This document shows positions 51,201 through 60,100 of a stretch of 64,000 nt of DNA, piece after piece (the stretch's first letter is position 1; the number at the start of each line of letters is the position of its first letter). The translations under genes and the position numbers were made by a program. Below the pieces are notes generated by a model that was not told the origin of the DNA, ran no database searches, and worked only from the letters and a program-made list of their open reading frames with translations. Origin of the DNA: Siphonodentalium dalli (lineage: Eukaryota > Mollusca > Scaphopoda > Gadilida > Siphonodentaliidae); assembly GCA_032622095.1 (NCBI GenBank), contig CP136067.1:60646893-60710892 (forward strand). Direction: 5' to 3'.

Positions 51201-54200
51201 ACTACTCCTCTACCTCTCAGCCGGTTGTTTTGGACCCTCTTCCACATTTGGAACCCGATGCAAGTAGTTTTGACCTTTATCAACCTAAAGGTATCTTCCT
51301 AACCAGACAAAAGTTTTCGTCAGTCAGTTCACCAGGCTCTTATCTTTTACGGATATGACTACCTCTGCCATCTTTATGGCTCAATCTGCGGGTTCTGACC
51401 AGTCGGGCCGAATTGGCGAATTAACAAAGGTCCTTTCCCGTAGTATCGGACACGCAATTTCTGTTCTGACCACATTGTCGGCCAATCACGATTTGTTATG
51501 GAGAGAGGAAATGATCAAACAGTCCAGTCTCTTACAGCCTCATCATAAGGATTTTCTCCTTTACCAGCCCATTGGGACGGGCACTGAGTTTAATGACCAG
51601 ATTGCAACAGCTCGTGACATGGTCTCTGCCGAGGCAGACCTGTATGATCGTCGTCCATCCCGCACGGGATCCAGGGGCTTGACACAAAGTCGTAAGAGGA
51701 AGAGTTCGAGGGTTGCCTTCGAGGGTCCAAGCAAAAAACAGACTGTTTCTGTTGCCAGGCCACAACGGTCTTTGCGGGATCATGATTTGTTAGCACAGCT
51801 TCCTCATCCGACTTCCAACATACAATCCAATTCTCGTGTCAACAGAGAACGTGAGTTACAGGAGAATGTGAATCACATGGTGCACCAAGTCAATGATATT
51901 TTGAAATCATCAGGCAGTCGCCCGGCTTCAAGCTATACTGTTCCTGCTGGACAAGGCTCACATCAGTCTCGTCGCTTTCAAAGCGCTCCACGTTTTTGAC
52001 GCCATAACTCCACAGCCTGTTCAGTTTCCGGTGGGGGGGCGCCTTTCTCATTTTGCACAGTGGGAGCCAATTTTCATGATCGATCCATGGTTAAAAGAGG
52101 TAGTAACGTCAGGCCTCTTTATAGTTTTCCGGGAGCCCCCCCCCCACTCACGTCAGTTCCAATTTCGACTCCCGTGCCTCGGGACCCACTGAAGGCCAAG
52201 GCCTTGGAGGCCGAGATTCAAATTCTTCTCCACAAACAGGCTGTGGAAATCGTTCAAGATTGTCAGACACCAGGTTTTTACTCAAGACTCTTCCTTGTTC
52301 CCAAGAGTTCGGGAAAATTTCGTCCAGTGATCGACCTCTTTACTATGAATGGATATATCGATCCCCCACGGTTCCGTATGGACACACAGGCGACCGTTCG
52401 AGCGGCTACCTCTCCCCAGAGCTATGGGGTCAGTATAGACCTCCAGGATGCGTATTTTCATGTTCGACTCCACAGAGCGTCGCGACGGTATGTGCGGTTC
52501 CAGTATCGCAATGTTACCTATCAGTTCCGGACCCTAGCATTTGGGCTCAATCTGAGCCCATGGGCCTTTGTTCGGGTTATGGAGGCTGTCCTCGCTTTTT
52601 TCCGGCAGCAGTCTACAGTCACTTCAATGGGTTATATAGACGACATGTACCTGAATCATCTCAACCCAGTGGTTTTAGCTCACGACAGAGATGTTTTTCT
52701 GGACATTTTGGCTCGATTGGGCTTCTTAGTGAACACGGAAAAGTCTTCTCTCACACCGTCACAGGAGTTCCTTCATCTGGGAATGCAATTCCAAACGTTT
52801 GCGAATCGGGTACGGCTTCCTTTGAAATGGGCAGCGACCCTTCGCCAGGAGGTGTTGTTAGTTTGCCGGCAGAAGTTGATCACAGCTCGTACCTTCCTCC
52901 GGCTTCTGGGGTTGGCAAATGCGGCAGCAGATTTGATTCATTGTGGTCGACTTCATCTACGGCCCTTACAGATGTTTCTACAGGCTCGGTGGAAAGCATC
53001 GGAACATTCCCTCCAAAGTCTCATTCCGATTACTCCTTTGTTGACACAGTTTCTGCTTCATTGGGCAGACGTTCCATGGCTCATGTCGGGGGTCCCGTTG
53101 ACTTCCACTCCTCCGACATTCACTCTGTCCACCGATTCCAGTGTCATCGGTTGGGGGGGTTCTTCTCCCGAACTCCAACACAGTAGCGGGTCAATGGTCT
53201 CGGTCAATTCTTCCATCTCACATCAACGTGAAGGAGATGTTAGCGGTTTTATTTTCTCTGCACCACTGGCAGGAGATCTTGGCTCACCAGTCTCTACTCG
53301 TGCTCTCGGACAACAGCACAGCAGTGAGCTACATTCGTCGCCACGGGGGCACCCGGTCTCCTTAGCTTTGCTTACTGACTCAACTTCTCTTTACCCTATG
53401 TATGAAGAACGACATTCTTCTGTCCATTCGCCATATTCCCAGCCGTCTCAATGTGTTGGCGGACCAGTTGTCTCGTCGGGGCTCGGTCATCTCGACAGAA
53501 TGGGAGCTCAATCAGGGGGTCTTCCTGGACTTGTGTCGCCAGTGGGGATGTCCATCAATCGACCTGTTTACGACAAGGCTCAACAACAAGCTTCCCTGTT
53601 ATGTATCCCCGTGTCCCGATCCAGCGGCAGTGGCAGTGGATGCTCTCTCGATGTCATGGGACGGACTGGTGGGATATGCCTTCCCTCCCTCAGCCATAGT
53701 GCCTCATGTTCTCAGGAAAATTCAGACGTCGGATTGCCGCATTCTACTGGTGGCTCCTCTCGATGCCCGGAAATCGTGGTCCAACCTCCTGTTACCAATT
53801 CTGCTCGCGCCCCCATTGGTACTTCCTCCTCTGCACTCCCTGCTCAGTCAGGGCAGTCCGCCGGTGTTCCACCCATACCCGGCTGCCCTAAAGTTACACG
53901 GATTTCTTTTGTCCAGTCCTGTCTCCGGAAGCGCGGTTTCAGCCGCAGTCTTGTGGAACACATGTGCCGAGCTCGGCGCTCCTCCACAATAAACACATAT
54001 CAGGCAAAATGGTCTCTATATTTACAATGGTGCCGGTCAGAGGGCTATGATTATGCTCGTCCTTCCAGACGCTGTTTGGCAGCTTTCCTTCTATTTTTAT
54101 TTGAGGAAAAGAAACTATCTCCCATTACAATTAAAGGGTATCGGGCTATGCTCTCTCAAACCTTTCTTTATAAGGGCATCAAATGGATTAGTGGGTGTCG

Positions 54201-57200
54201 GGCTCTCTCGGATCTGGTGGCTTCCTTCAGCCTAGCTAGACCGCGTACTAGGACGCTAGCTCCTCAGTGGAATCTAGGGTTGGTTCTCACCTATTTGCAG
54301 GGACCCCCTTTCGAGCCTATTCGGTTATGTTCTTTTCTGCATCTGACATACAAGACAGTTTTTCTTTTGGCTTTTGCATCTGCCAGGCGTGTCAGCGAGT
54401 TACATGCATTGTCTAACGACCCTTCCTGTTGTAAGGTCTCTCGTACTGCTGCAGAGCTTCTCACCAACCCTGGGTTTCTAGCTAAAAATCAGATTCCATC
54501 ATCATTTCCTGCAGCAATTCACATTCCTGCTCTTCCAAGGGGGGGCGACACATCTCTTTGTCCAGTCAGGATACTTCGACAATACATTGATCGATCAAAG
54601 CAACACAGAAGGGGACGTCTCCGTCTCTTTCTGCCTTTACAAATTTCACGGGAGGATATCTCAGTTAGATCTATTGCAAGATGGATCAAGTCTGTTATCA
54701 CCATGGCATATGATCAAATTGATCCTTTACAGCTTAGGTCGTTCCAGGTTCGTGCGCATGAAGTGCGGGCCATTTCTTCTTCATGGGCGTTTCGCAGTTC
54801 GGTCGCTTTGCGAGACATCATGACTGCGGCTTATTGGTCTCAACCTTCCACATTCTCTCAGTTTTATTTGAGGGATCTGCAATCGCAATCAGACAATCTA
54901 TTTCAGTTGGGCCCTCTGGTCGCTACCCAACAGGTTGTGTCACAATCGTAGGGTGTTATGGATGTACATAGTTTTATTTCTATCATTGTGTGAATGTATT
55001 TTATCCGATCAATCAAGTTCATTGATTGAGGTCAACAGCGGTTTTATCTTTCCTCGTGGCCTCCACCTGACAGAAAATTCTAGATTATACCATATAGTTT
55101 AGTGGGCAAGATACCTTTGACGGAGATACAATATTTTCCTAAAAATAGTAAAATATATATCTCCTATAAGTATCTTGCCCACTAAACCCTGAGCTCCCTC
55201 CCAGTGTTTCGACACCCACCCCGCTCACGAGGAATGTCCTCGTAGGGAAAAAAGGAATGACTTACCTGGCAATCACGGCTCTTATAACAAAGATGGATCA
55301 CGTGGCTCAGGTAATACTAAAGATAGACGCACTGCGTCATTGGGAGGAATTCCCAGGAATTCCCGTTGGATATTCGTACCTTGAGATTGCGTACCATTTT
55401 GGAAAAACGTACTGGAGAATTTTCGTACCGTTTTCAAGAAAACGAACCTGAGAGTCACTTCGGGTTTTTTAACCCTTCTACTACTAGAATTAAGATTAGG
55501 AATATACCATATAGTTTAGTGGGCAAGATACTTATAGGAGATATATATTTTACTATTTTTAGGAAAATATTGTTTCCTGATAACTGTGGTTCCACTAAAT
55601 GGAATTAAATTTAGTACCATATGTATGCTTACAACCATAAAATACAAGTAAAATTTCAATTTTTATTTATGTCTGCCCATTTTAACCAGAGTTACGGACC
55701 GTTTTTATTTTAAAGTTTTTGTTTTTTTAGTTTTCGGATGATAACTCCAGTTAATGTTTGCAGGTTTGAAATCATAATGTACAGGTCAAGTGAGATCTTC
55801 ATGTCTGTCTGCCCAATTAGCTGATAACTGCAGTTTTGGTTGGTTCATCATCACCAAATGTGTATGTGACTCAATTTGCTCTAAATACAACCTGTACTTC
55901 AATCAGGTATTTGTCCAGTCTTCTCAGCAGCTAATGGGACGGGCCATTTTTGACTTAGATTTTTTTATATTCATCGGTTTTCGGCTGATAACTCCAAATT
56001 TATGGAATATTTTGATATGCAATTTGAATCAAGCCAATGGTGTATTATGCTACTGTGTTGGTGCTCTTGCTCCTCAGTTGTCAGCATGTTTCTTTAACAA
56101 ACAGCATTTACCATATTAAGTTTTGGAATGTACGGCTATATACATTGGTTATCACGCTTGCCACAAGTTACTTACAAATTATTTGAACTCGCAATGATCT
56201 GAACTATTTCGACACAATTGAGATTGTGGTGATCATGCGAATCAACTGACCCTCGGTAGCTATTAGTGACCCAAATTTGGAGTTTGATTTTTACATTCTA
56301 AACCTCTTAATGTTTACGATCTGTATGACTGACAGTTTCACTATCTGTAAATCTTTAAATCAAACCAGGGGGCTCAAGTTACCAGCACAATACCAATTTT
56401 CCCATTTCCTCTCAAAACTGGTGGTTGTTGCCATAGAAACGGTTGTTTATTGATGAGGCATGGTGTGGTCTGTGAGGCTAATTAATTAAATAGCAAGTTT
56501 TATATCACTCAGAACTTTGCATATCAGTCACTGGGAATGCAAACCCACCCAATGATGGGCCAGAAGATCACTCCAATCGGGTGCAAAAATTCAGCAATGA
56601 TTAAAATACATCTCAGAAATGGTGATGTTTTCATGGGAATTTAATATGACCATATACGCTAGAGTAATTAACGAACCGCAGCTAAATCACACACATAAGG
56701 TAATATATATGTGGCTTTTTAATGTTATAAAAATAAGTTCATTGATATGTATTCCCATCAAATAAGATTCACTTAGGCCTTACTAAGTACTTTGTTGGCT
56801 GATTGTTATTAATTACACTCCGGAAACAAGGGCTCATCGAAAGAGGGGGCCCAAATAGCAATTTACTGTATAAATTAGGTCAATCATATATCCAGGTATA
56901 TGAGAAATCTGAGGGTTCAAACGGATCCGGTAGACCTTATTATCAATACCTCATGTATTGAAGCATGCCTGCATAAACTTATATATAGGTTTAGACTAGT
57001 GAGAGGAAAACAGTTGTCCGGATACGGATACGACAATGACAATTGCAGCCTTGTTTGGATTCTTGCCCGCCAAGACAAATGACGTCATGACGTCGTAACT
57101 GGTTTTCTGCTGACAAACGTAGGGAATTGATCTAATATGAACAAATTTATTGACAATAACTCTTTATAAATGTAAATTCTTCAACTGTTCATAATTCTGA

Positions 57201-60100
57201 TAGTAATTCCCCTTATTCTGGAATACCAGTAGGCCTAATCGATAGACATAGTAAACAAAATTTCCGATTAGGACATTAATGCTTTACGCCCACTGATCTA
57301 CTGTGCGACAAAAGTGGCCGCATAAATTCAAAACAACAGCGTCATATTAAATAATAATTGGTGACGTCACAAAATCAGATATAGTCTATATACGACCCAA
57401 AGCGTCCGGCTTTGGTTCTTAAATGCTTAGTATCTGGTCAAATGGTTTATCTACTGCAATGACTAATAGTTTATATGAAAGATGCAGATCTCATGATACT
57501 TATATGATACTTTATGATGACTATCCTGTCCTGCAAAGTTAGCATGTGATTGTCTGATCAAAATATACCTCATAAAATCACCTATTGTTTCATGACCTTG
57601 ACCCTTAACAAATGATCTTGACCTTGCAGATGAGTGATATTTACATCAATTTCTCAGGCAATACCGGGCCAATAATTCTGCATAAATATAATAAGCCACA
57701 GGTTCATTTTAGCTCCAATATAGATAATTTCCATAATTTCATTCAAATCTTAGTGGTTGCCATGGAAACAGCAATTTTCACCATAAACTCACCACTTTTG
57801 GGTGGGTGCATTAAGTCGAAAAATATGGGGTCCTTGTCACTCACCTAATACGACTAGAGCACACCGATGATTCTGTAACTAATGTATTTTTTATCAAATC
57901 GTATTCATATTTTATGTGCATGTTTATGATGACCCTCACCTGTATAGTTTTTGGTATCGATTGGTTGATCTATTTTTGATATACTTTCCAATGACATGCA
58001 ATACTTATTTTGGATGAGTTTCGAACTAGAATTGGGTATGTCTGTTTAATTTTTGGAGACTGGCTTGTTCCTTATTTCATGACCATGTACCATTTAAAAT
58101 TCTCTTTCCACCAGTTTGATGCGGACAATTCATTAAGCTATGTGATGCTGATTGTTGCATTTCTTCTTGCCTGGATAGAAACCTGGTTTATGGATTTTAA
58201 GGTCCTACCAAAGGAAAAACATACAAGATACAAAGGTAAGGAGGCATACATTGTCTATTTAGTGAAGATAGGGATAAAACCAGCTTCACCACTGTTGGTT
58301 GACTTATGGTTGTTTAATCAGAATGCACATTATAACACACCTACTGTTGTGTTCTTTAGTTCAAGCCTATATGGTAATTCAAACGGTTCGCTTAAGGCAA
58401 CATAACATGAATTTAGGAAGTTTGCACTCAGTCACCTGTGGTTTCGACTGGTCAACTGCGCCAGTTGGCATGAACTAAATTTGGAAGTGTACAACATATC
58501 AAAATTAATTGTAGTCCATGAGCCAGACTTATAATTTAAATAATTATTTTCTTAGAGGCAAGCTCTATATATTTGTGAGGGACTAGCTCTGTTGAAATAA
58601 TCGGGTCACAGGTCCACTAAATCAAATGGAATTTGGAATGAATATTGTAGCAATATTTCTACTCCAGGGTGCCAGATTAAAGTTAGGGCAATAACTTTTT
58701 CAATTCCTTTCTTGGTGGTATAAACTAGGCAACATGAGGCTAAATGTTGATTAAAATTTGGACGGGTGGCCGAAAATGGCTCCTCTCATATCTCCCAGGG
58801 CTCGATTTAACTGGATTCACTTCATAAATTGTGAAGCAATTTCCAATTTCTGCTACCCAGTGCTGTAAAGTCTCATGTACATGCCGGTGTCTTCCCATTG
58901 CTACCCAAATTATTATCTGTTGCAGACAAGCCACAGTATTTTCGACACATAATATTGACTGTGTATATAGTGCTTACTCAATTTTGTGATCCACAGCCTT
59001 CCAATGAACCGGCTCCAGCCATTACAGGCTCTGCTCTAGTTTGATTAGAACATGATATAATACTTGCACGTATGGTCAGCTGACTGGTACTCGATCCTTG
59101 CATGCCACCACTGTGCATCGGGGTAGCATCTTGGCTCGAAATTTGGACCGTGTGCAATCCAACCATTGCATGTCTCTCACAGTGGCCGAGCCACTGTCGA
59201 CCACCAGATGGCTGAGATCTCAGTTCTATCTTTACAGCAACGACGATTCCAACGCACTCACACCGGACCACAGGGTCCTGGCATGGCCTCCAATTTTTTA
59301 TATTTCCTCCAGAAAGACAAGGAGTCTAGTCAAGCATTGCCTTCATACCAGTTTCCAATGTGTCGGAGTTAACTAGTAACAAACTATCCATTCTCCGATC
59401 TCGCGAGATGCTGTCCACCCAGCCCTCGAGATTAAGACAAATGTCCCATAGAAATCTTTATGCGGTAGCATTATTGTTCCACATGATGGCTGAGGCATGT
59501 AACATAGTTAATGCTGTCGCCTTGAACCAATCCCAGCGTTGATCACACCTGGGATTGTTATGGACTACCACTACCAGTTTTGTCCGATTCTTTTTACTTG
59601 ACATATGGCCCTTAGTTTGGCTATTTATAGTAATTATAAAGCTGTTAGCGAGATAAAATAAATAAACGTCGACTGATGCCATTTATAGTTGGTTTATGGA
59701 TTGTTTACAACAATATCTCGATCAAGTTAAAAAAGTAGGTTTGTCAGATTATGTTTTTCTGAGTTATGGCCCTTTGTCTATTGTTAGCAGATCACTGAAA
59801 CAACAAATTGAACAAGTGTCAATAATTTTTAGATTATTTTCTGACAGTCACTCTTTAAGGCAAAATAAACTCCTCAATGAGCACCATATTCGATGTGCAA
59901 TCCTTGTTCAAATTATTATTATATGATGGTTGAGTTTTGGATAGTGATCTTTTATTGCAATGACAAAAGTGATTTACAATCTTCAGCAGCTTTGATCAGA
60001 CAAGGCCTTCCATCTGAGAGACAACCACTTTTACATGAAACAGGCAGAGGCCAAGACATTGATCACCAAGAATTCCACTCACCATATGATAGTCCAGCAG
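24150..60100 (+). CDS. STARD3: STARD3 / STARD3NL-type MENTAL-domain gene, seven exons, 3' end not in window
   Basis: Exons 24150-24250, 41901-42039, 42925-43008, 48447-48524, 49363-49416, 58115-58235 and 59987-60100 join with phases 2-0-0-0-0-1-1 and give an open frame of ~226 codons from the first ATG (24162). The product matches the MENTAL domain of STARD3 and STARD3NL. Matches are the motif RRTFCL at its start, four hydrophobic helices, and the hallmark LAWIETWFMDFKVLP at its end. In the family this domain binds cholesterol in late endosomal membranes and dimerises. The cytosolic tail binds VAP proteins on the ER; here EFHSPYD (60070-60090) fits the phospho-FFAT pattern QFYSPPE of human STARD3. 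No START-domain exon was found up to 64000, so STARD3 and STARD3NL cannot be told apart. Introns are 17650, 885, 5438, 838, 8698 and 1751 bases, all GT-AG. Confidence 0.87.
24251..25461. other. Start of intron 1, no gene seen
   Basis: The donor GTAAGA opens a 17.65-kb intron. A partial TTAGCTCAACTTGACAAAGT near 24363 resembles the head of the array element that follows. Nothing else is supported. Confidence 0.6.
28610..30916 (+). repeat. 1153-bp higher-order duplication, two tandem copies
   Basis: Sequence from about 28610 to 29763 recurs from 29763 to 30916 with very few differences. The copies include the array tail region, seen identically at 28943-29149 and 30096-30302. Confidence 0.93.
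30650..36377 (+). repeat. 2907-bp higher-order duplication, two tandem copies
   Basis: TTTGTGATGG at 30711 and 33618, and every block up to 33470/36377, line up with a constant offset of 2907. Each copy itself holds a 966-bp internal duplication (30918/31884 and 33825/34791). The second 2907 copy shows almost no substitutions relative to the first. Confidence 0.93.
39313..39640. other. Intron 1 spacer between arrays
   Basis: No gene seen; unique-looking AT-rich sequence. Confidence 0.6.
39640..41115 (+). repeat. Degenerate relatives of the intron-1 array
   Basis: A short copy ends at 39860-39893 with CCCAAGTTGAACTACAGTGT. From 39950 about seven diverged units follow. They contain CATCTTGGATTTTACTCTNTG-like, ACATGGCCGCC and a new block CATCACCAAACTTCATATG not seen in the main array. 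They end in CCCAAGTTGAGCTACAA at 41111. The family therefore has old and young subfamilies side by side. Confidence 0.85.
41116..41585. other. Intron 1 spacer
   Basis: No feature seen. Confidence 0.6.
41586..41800 (+). repeat. Minimal copy of the array element: head, one unit fragment, tail
   Basis: TTAGCTCAACTTTAC at 41586 leads directly into part of one unit (AGATGGGAGCCATCAA, ACATGGCTGTC). It closes with TCCTAATCGCTC and CCAAGTTGAGCTACAG at about 41765-41780. Head and tail in such a short copy define the element's ends: TAGCTCAACTT and AAGTTGAGCTA are inverted repeats. Confidence 0.8.
41901..42039 (+). CDS. STARD3: Exon 2: MENTAL domain start and first membrane helix
   Basis: Acceptor ATTCTAACAG, donor GTGCGT. 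The exon encodes SAASNELQDEYMEEVRGKM, then SRRTFCLICTFDLGFSFLFW, close to VRRTFCLFVTFDLLF in the human proteins. Residues from RRTFCL mark the MENTAL start and the first transmembrane helix. It starts with the third base of a glycine codon and ends in phase 0. Confidence 0.93.
42040..42924. other. Intron 2
   Basis: 885 bases, GT-AG, no feature seen. Confidence 0.75.
42925..43008 (+). CDS. STARD3: Exon 3: loop between helices 1 and 2
   Basis: 84 bases, phase 0 at both ends; acceptor CTATTTTCAG, donor GTGAGT. The product IYHALRDQVFHYDFKKSLFD matches the human stretch where a Glu-rich segment is followed by a Tyr-rich stretch and then FDI. Confidence 0.9.
43009..43965. other. Intron 3, first part
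   Basis: No gene or clear repeat seen. Confidence 0.6.
43966..44860. repeat. ~230-bp direct duplication separated by an inverted array unit and a poly(C) block
   Basis: 43966-44200 and 44634-44860 share CTCATA...TATATGGGTGATCATCC, TTGGGTAGATACCACCAAAT, GGGGGCTGTAATTT and ATGATCCAGGAATA. Between them, 44306-44408 is a reversed single unit of the intron-1 array (AATCCAAGATGGCC, GGCAGCCATG, TGACCTCAAAATGACTCATT). A GGGTGGG block with 20 C at 44613-44632 follows. Confidence 0.85.
44861..45924. other. Intron 3, middle part
   Basis: A ~45-bp duplication (GGGAAACGGATATATCC / GGGAAACAGATATATCC) lies at about 45139-45212. Nothing else supported. Confidence 0.6.
45925..47005. repeat. tRNA-derived SINE cluster: one + copy and two tandem - copies
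   Basis: The + copy has a box A-like TAGCCGAGGTGG at 45993 and a box B-like GGTTCGAACCC at 46055, as in SINEs derived from tRNA with a long variable arm. Its body then reads CCGATCAACACATG and TTCGATAAGAAATTAGAATT. The same parts occur reversed at about 46157-46400 and 46590-46830. The two reversed copies belong to a ~430-bp tandem duplication (46157/46590) that continues to CTGTGACCATACGATTACTGG at 46545 and 46975. The tRNA-like part is not a gene: it is too long, has no cloverleaf I can fold, and is repeated. Confidence 0.8.
47006..48446. other. Intron 3, last part
   Basis: No gene or repeat that I can support; ends with acceptor AATTTACAG. Confidence 0.6.
48447..48524 (+). CDS. STARD3: Exon 4: second membrane helix
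   Basis: 78 bases, phase 0 at both ends; donor GTAAGT. The product ARLTLLLLAYALCRSQHWF corresponds to human ILAYAVCRLRHWW, the second helix and following loop. Confidence 0.93.
48525..49362. other. Intron 4
   Basis: 838 bases, GT-AG, no feature seen. Confidence 0.7.
49363..49416 (+). CDS. STARD3: Exon 5: third membrane helix
   Basis: 54 bases, phase 0; acceptor ATTCTTGCAG, donor GTGAGT. FTTFMTCIFLITKVFFFK aligns with human LTTAVTSAFLLAKVIL. It is too small to show up as an open frame and was found by following the domain. Confidence 0.92.
49594..49897 (+). repeat. DIRS left terminal inverted repeat
   Basis: From GTATCTTGCCCACTAAAC (49611) inward to GTCATTCCTTTTTTCC it is the reverse complement of 55248-55531. 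The first 17 bases are unique to this end and recur only, reversed, in the internal region. Confidence 0.93.
50000..51358 (+). pseudogene. DIRS gag-like protein, first part, with one nonsense codon
   Basis: Opens with MRSCLICKRQKAVFDDHAPC, and a CxxC...DxHxxCxxCxxC...CRIC arrangement follows within the first 40 residues, as at the start of many DIRS gag proteins. The middle is Ser/Pro/Gly-rich and low in order. A TAG at 50747-50749 interrupts it; the same frame continues from 50750 through an acidic Ser/Glu/Asp-rich stretch (near 50845-50905). It ends at 51358, where the next frame overlaps by four bases (ATGA). It would form the RNA-binding particle of the element. Confidence 0.8.
51355..51999 (+). 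pseudogene. DIRS gag-like protein, second part, shifted frame
   Basis: The frame carries a helical region (SRSIGHAISVLTTLSANHDL) and a basic Arg/Lys/Ser-rich tail. It reads as the natural continuation of the frame ending at 51358, so a one-base deletion near 51350 is more likely than a separate gene. A programmed shift cannot be ruled out. Confidence 0.7.
52004..53992 (+). pseudogene. DIRS reverse transcriptase - RNase H - methyltransferase-like polyprotein
   Basis: Begins in one frame (PVGGRLSHFAQWEPIF, 52028-52075). It moves to the next frame at a run of ten C (52136-52145). The RT is then readable: PVIDLFTMN, SIDLQDAYFHVRLH, and YIDD (52633-52644) as the catalytic box. RNase H starts at TDSSVIGWGG (53131). 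A run of seven G (53153-53159) returns the frame to the first for HINVKEMLAVL, LSDNSTAVSYI and SRRG. A TAG at 53363-53365 interrupts this part. The C-terminal part (PSIDLFTTRLNNKLP, YAFPPSAIVPHVLRKI) resembles the Dam-methyltransferase-like region of DIRS proteins. The two homopolymer shifts cancel, so a single original frame is likely. Confidence 0.88.
53912..54951 (+). CDS. DIRS tyrosine recombinase
   Basis: The C-terminal part of a frame open from 52060 to 54951. It starts within RKRGFSRSLVEHMCRARRSST (core-binding domain, with YQAKWSLYLQWC and ITIKGYRAML). Catalytic residues visible: Arg in SARRVSEL (54385-54390), His-x-x-Arg in HEVRA (54757-54768), His/Trp position AAYW, and the nucleophile Tyr in FSQFYLRD (54865-54867). 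It overlaps the end of the RNase H/methyltransferase frame by ~80 bases in another frame, an arrangement also described for DIRS1. No lesion is visible in this domain. It would integrate the circular DNA copy without a target duplication. The exact start is uncertain. Confidence 0.88.
55086..55187 (+). repeat. DIRS internal complementary region
   Basis: The first half (ACCATATAGTTTAGTGGGC ... GGAGATACAA) is the reverse complement of the left outer end. The second half (AATATTTTCCTAAAAATAG ... TGCCCACTAAA) is the reverse complement of the right outer end. It serves as the template for joining ends during circle formation in DIRS replication. Confidence 0.93.
55248..55573 (+). repeat. DIRS right terminal inverted repeat
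   Basis: Reverse complement of the left repeat as far as 55531, then ~40 bases unique to this end, again matched by the internal region. Divergence between the two repeats is small. Confidence 0.93.
55574..58114. other. Intron 5 after the DIRS element
   Basis: At 55690-56000 there are two or three worn copies of a block with CCAGAGTTACGG and TTTTCGGNTGATAACTCCA, probably a decayed ~160-250-bp repeat. The rest shows no gene. Ends with acceptor CTTTCCACCAG. Confidence 0.55.
58115..58235 (+). CDS. STARD3: Exon 6: fourth membrane helix and MENTAL C-terminus
   Basis: 121 bases; acceptor CTTTCCACCAG, donor GTAAGG. VMLIVAFLLAWIETWFMDFK and VLPKE match human FILAWIETWFLDFKVLPQE almost residue for residue, the strongest diagnostic block of the gene. 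Ends with one base of the next codon. Confidence 0.97.
58236..58739. other. Intron 6, first part
   Basis: No feature seen; the open frame of exon 6 runs on to 58405 but loses all similarity after the GTAAGG donor. Confidence 0.6.
58740..59574 (-). other. Unrecognised protein-like segments on the minus strand of intron 6
   Basis: Reading the minus strand gives several non-repetitive, protein-like pieces in different frames. Examples are IIIWVAMGRHRHVHETLQHW (58860-58925), DICLNLEGWVDSISRDRRM (about 59390-59446) and RWDWFKATALTMLHASAIMW (about 59480-59545). No single frame links them and stops intervene. It may be a decayed processed pseudogene or part of an unknown repeat; I cannot name a family. 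Confidence 0.25.
59575..59795 (+). repeat. Decayed ~1.3 units of the 161-bp satellite
   Basis: ATGGCCCTTAGTTTGGCTAT, CAACAATATCTCGATCAAGTT, AGGTTTGTCAGATTA and TGAGTTATGGCCCTTTGTCT match the satellite at 7.7 kb in order, 50 kb away. Confidence 0.85.
59987..60100 (+). CDS. STARD3: Exon 7: cytosolic tail with phospho-FFAT-like motif
   Basis: Acceptor CAATCTTCAG (59977-59986; an alternative CAG three bases later stays in frame), donor GTATGA. The product includes AALIRQGLPSERQPLL and QEFHSPYDSPA. AALI occurs at the equivalent place in human STARD3NL. EFHSPYD has Phe at position 2, Ser at 4, Pro at 5 and an acid at 7, like QFYSPPE in human STARD3. Ends with one base of a codon, so at least one more exon follows outside the identified sequence. 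Confidence 0.8.

Larger units (their letters stand above)
49594..55573 (+). mobile_element. DIRS-type tyrosine-recombinase retrotransposon, ~5.98 kb, nearly complete
   Basis: The element lies in intron 5 in the same direction as the gene. It has inverted terminal repeats (49611-49897 and 55248-55531). An internal complementary region (55086-55187) is complementary to both outer tips in head-to-head order, the hallmark of DIRS1-like elements replicating through a circle. Order inside: gag-like frame, RT, RNase H, methyltransferase-like region, tyrosine recombinase. There is no integrase of the DDE type and no long direct repeat. Outer limits are set from where the internal region stops matching (TTGT at 49594, ATTGT at 55573). 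The flanking sites show no target duplication, as expected for recombinase insertion. Confidence 0.95.

Noticed and set aside
52260-53186. A separate 308-codon gene overlapping the DIRS RT
   Set aside because: It is an out-of-frame shadow of the RT, Ser/Pro-rich and without motifs.
58236-58405. Extension of exon 6 through its open frame to 58405
   Set aside because: A good GTAAGG donor lies at 58236, and the residues beyond it lose all family similarity.
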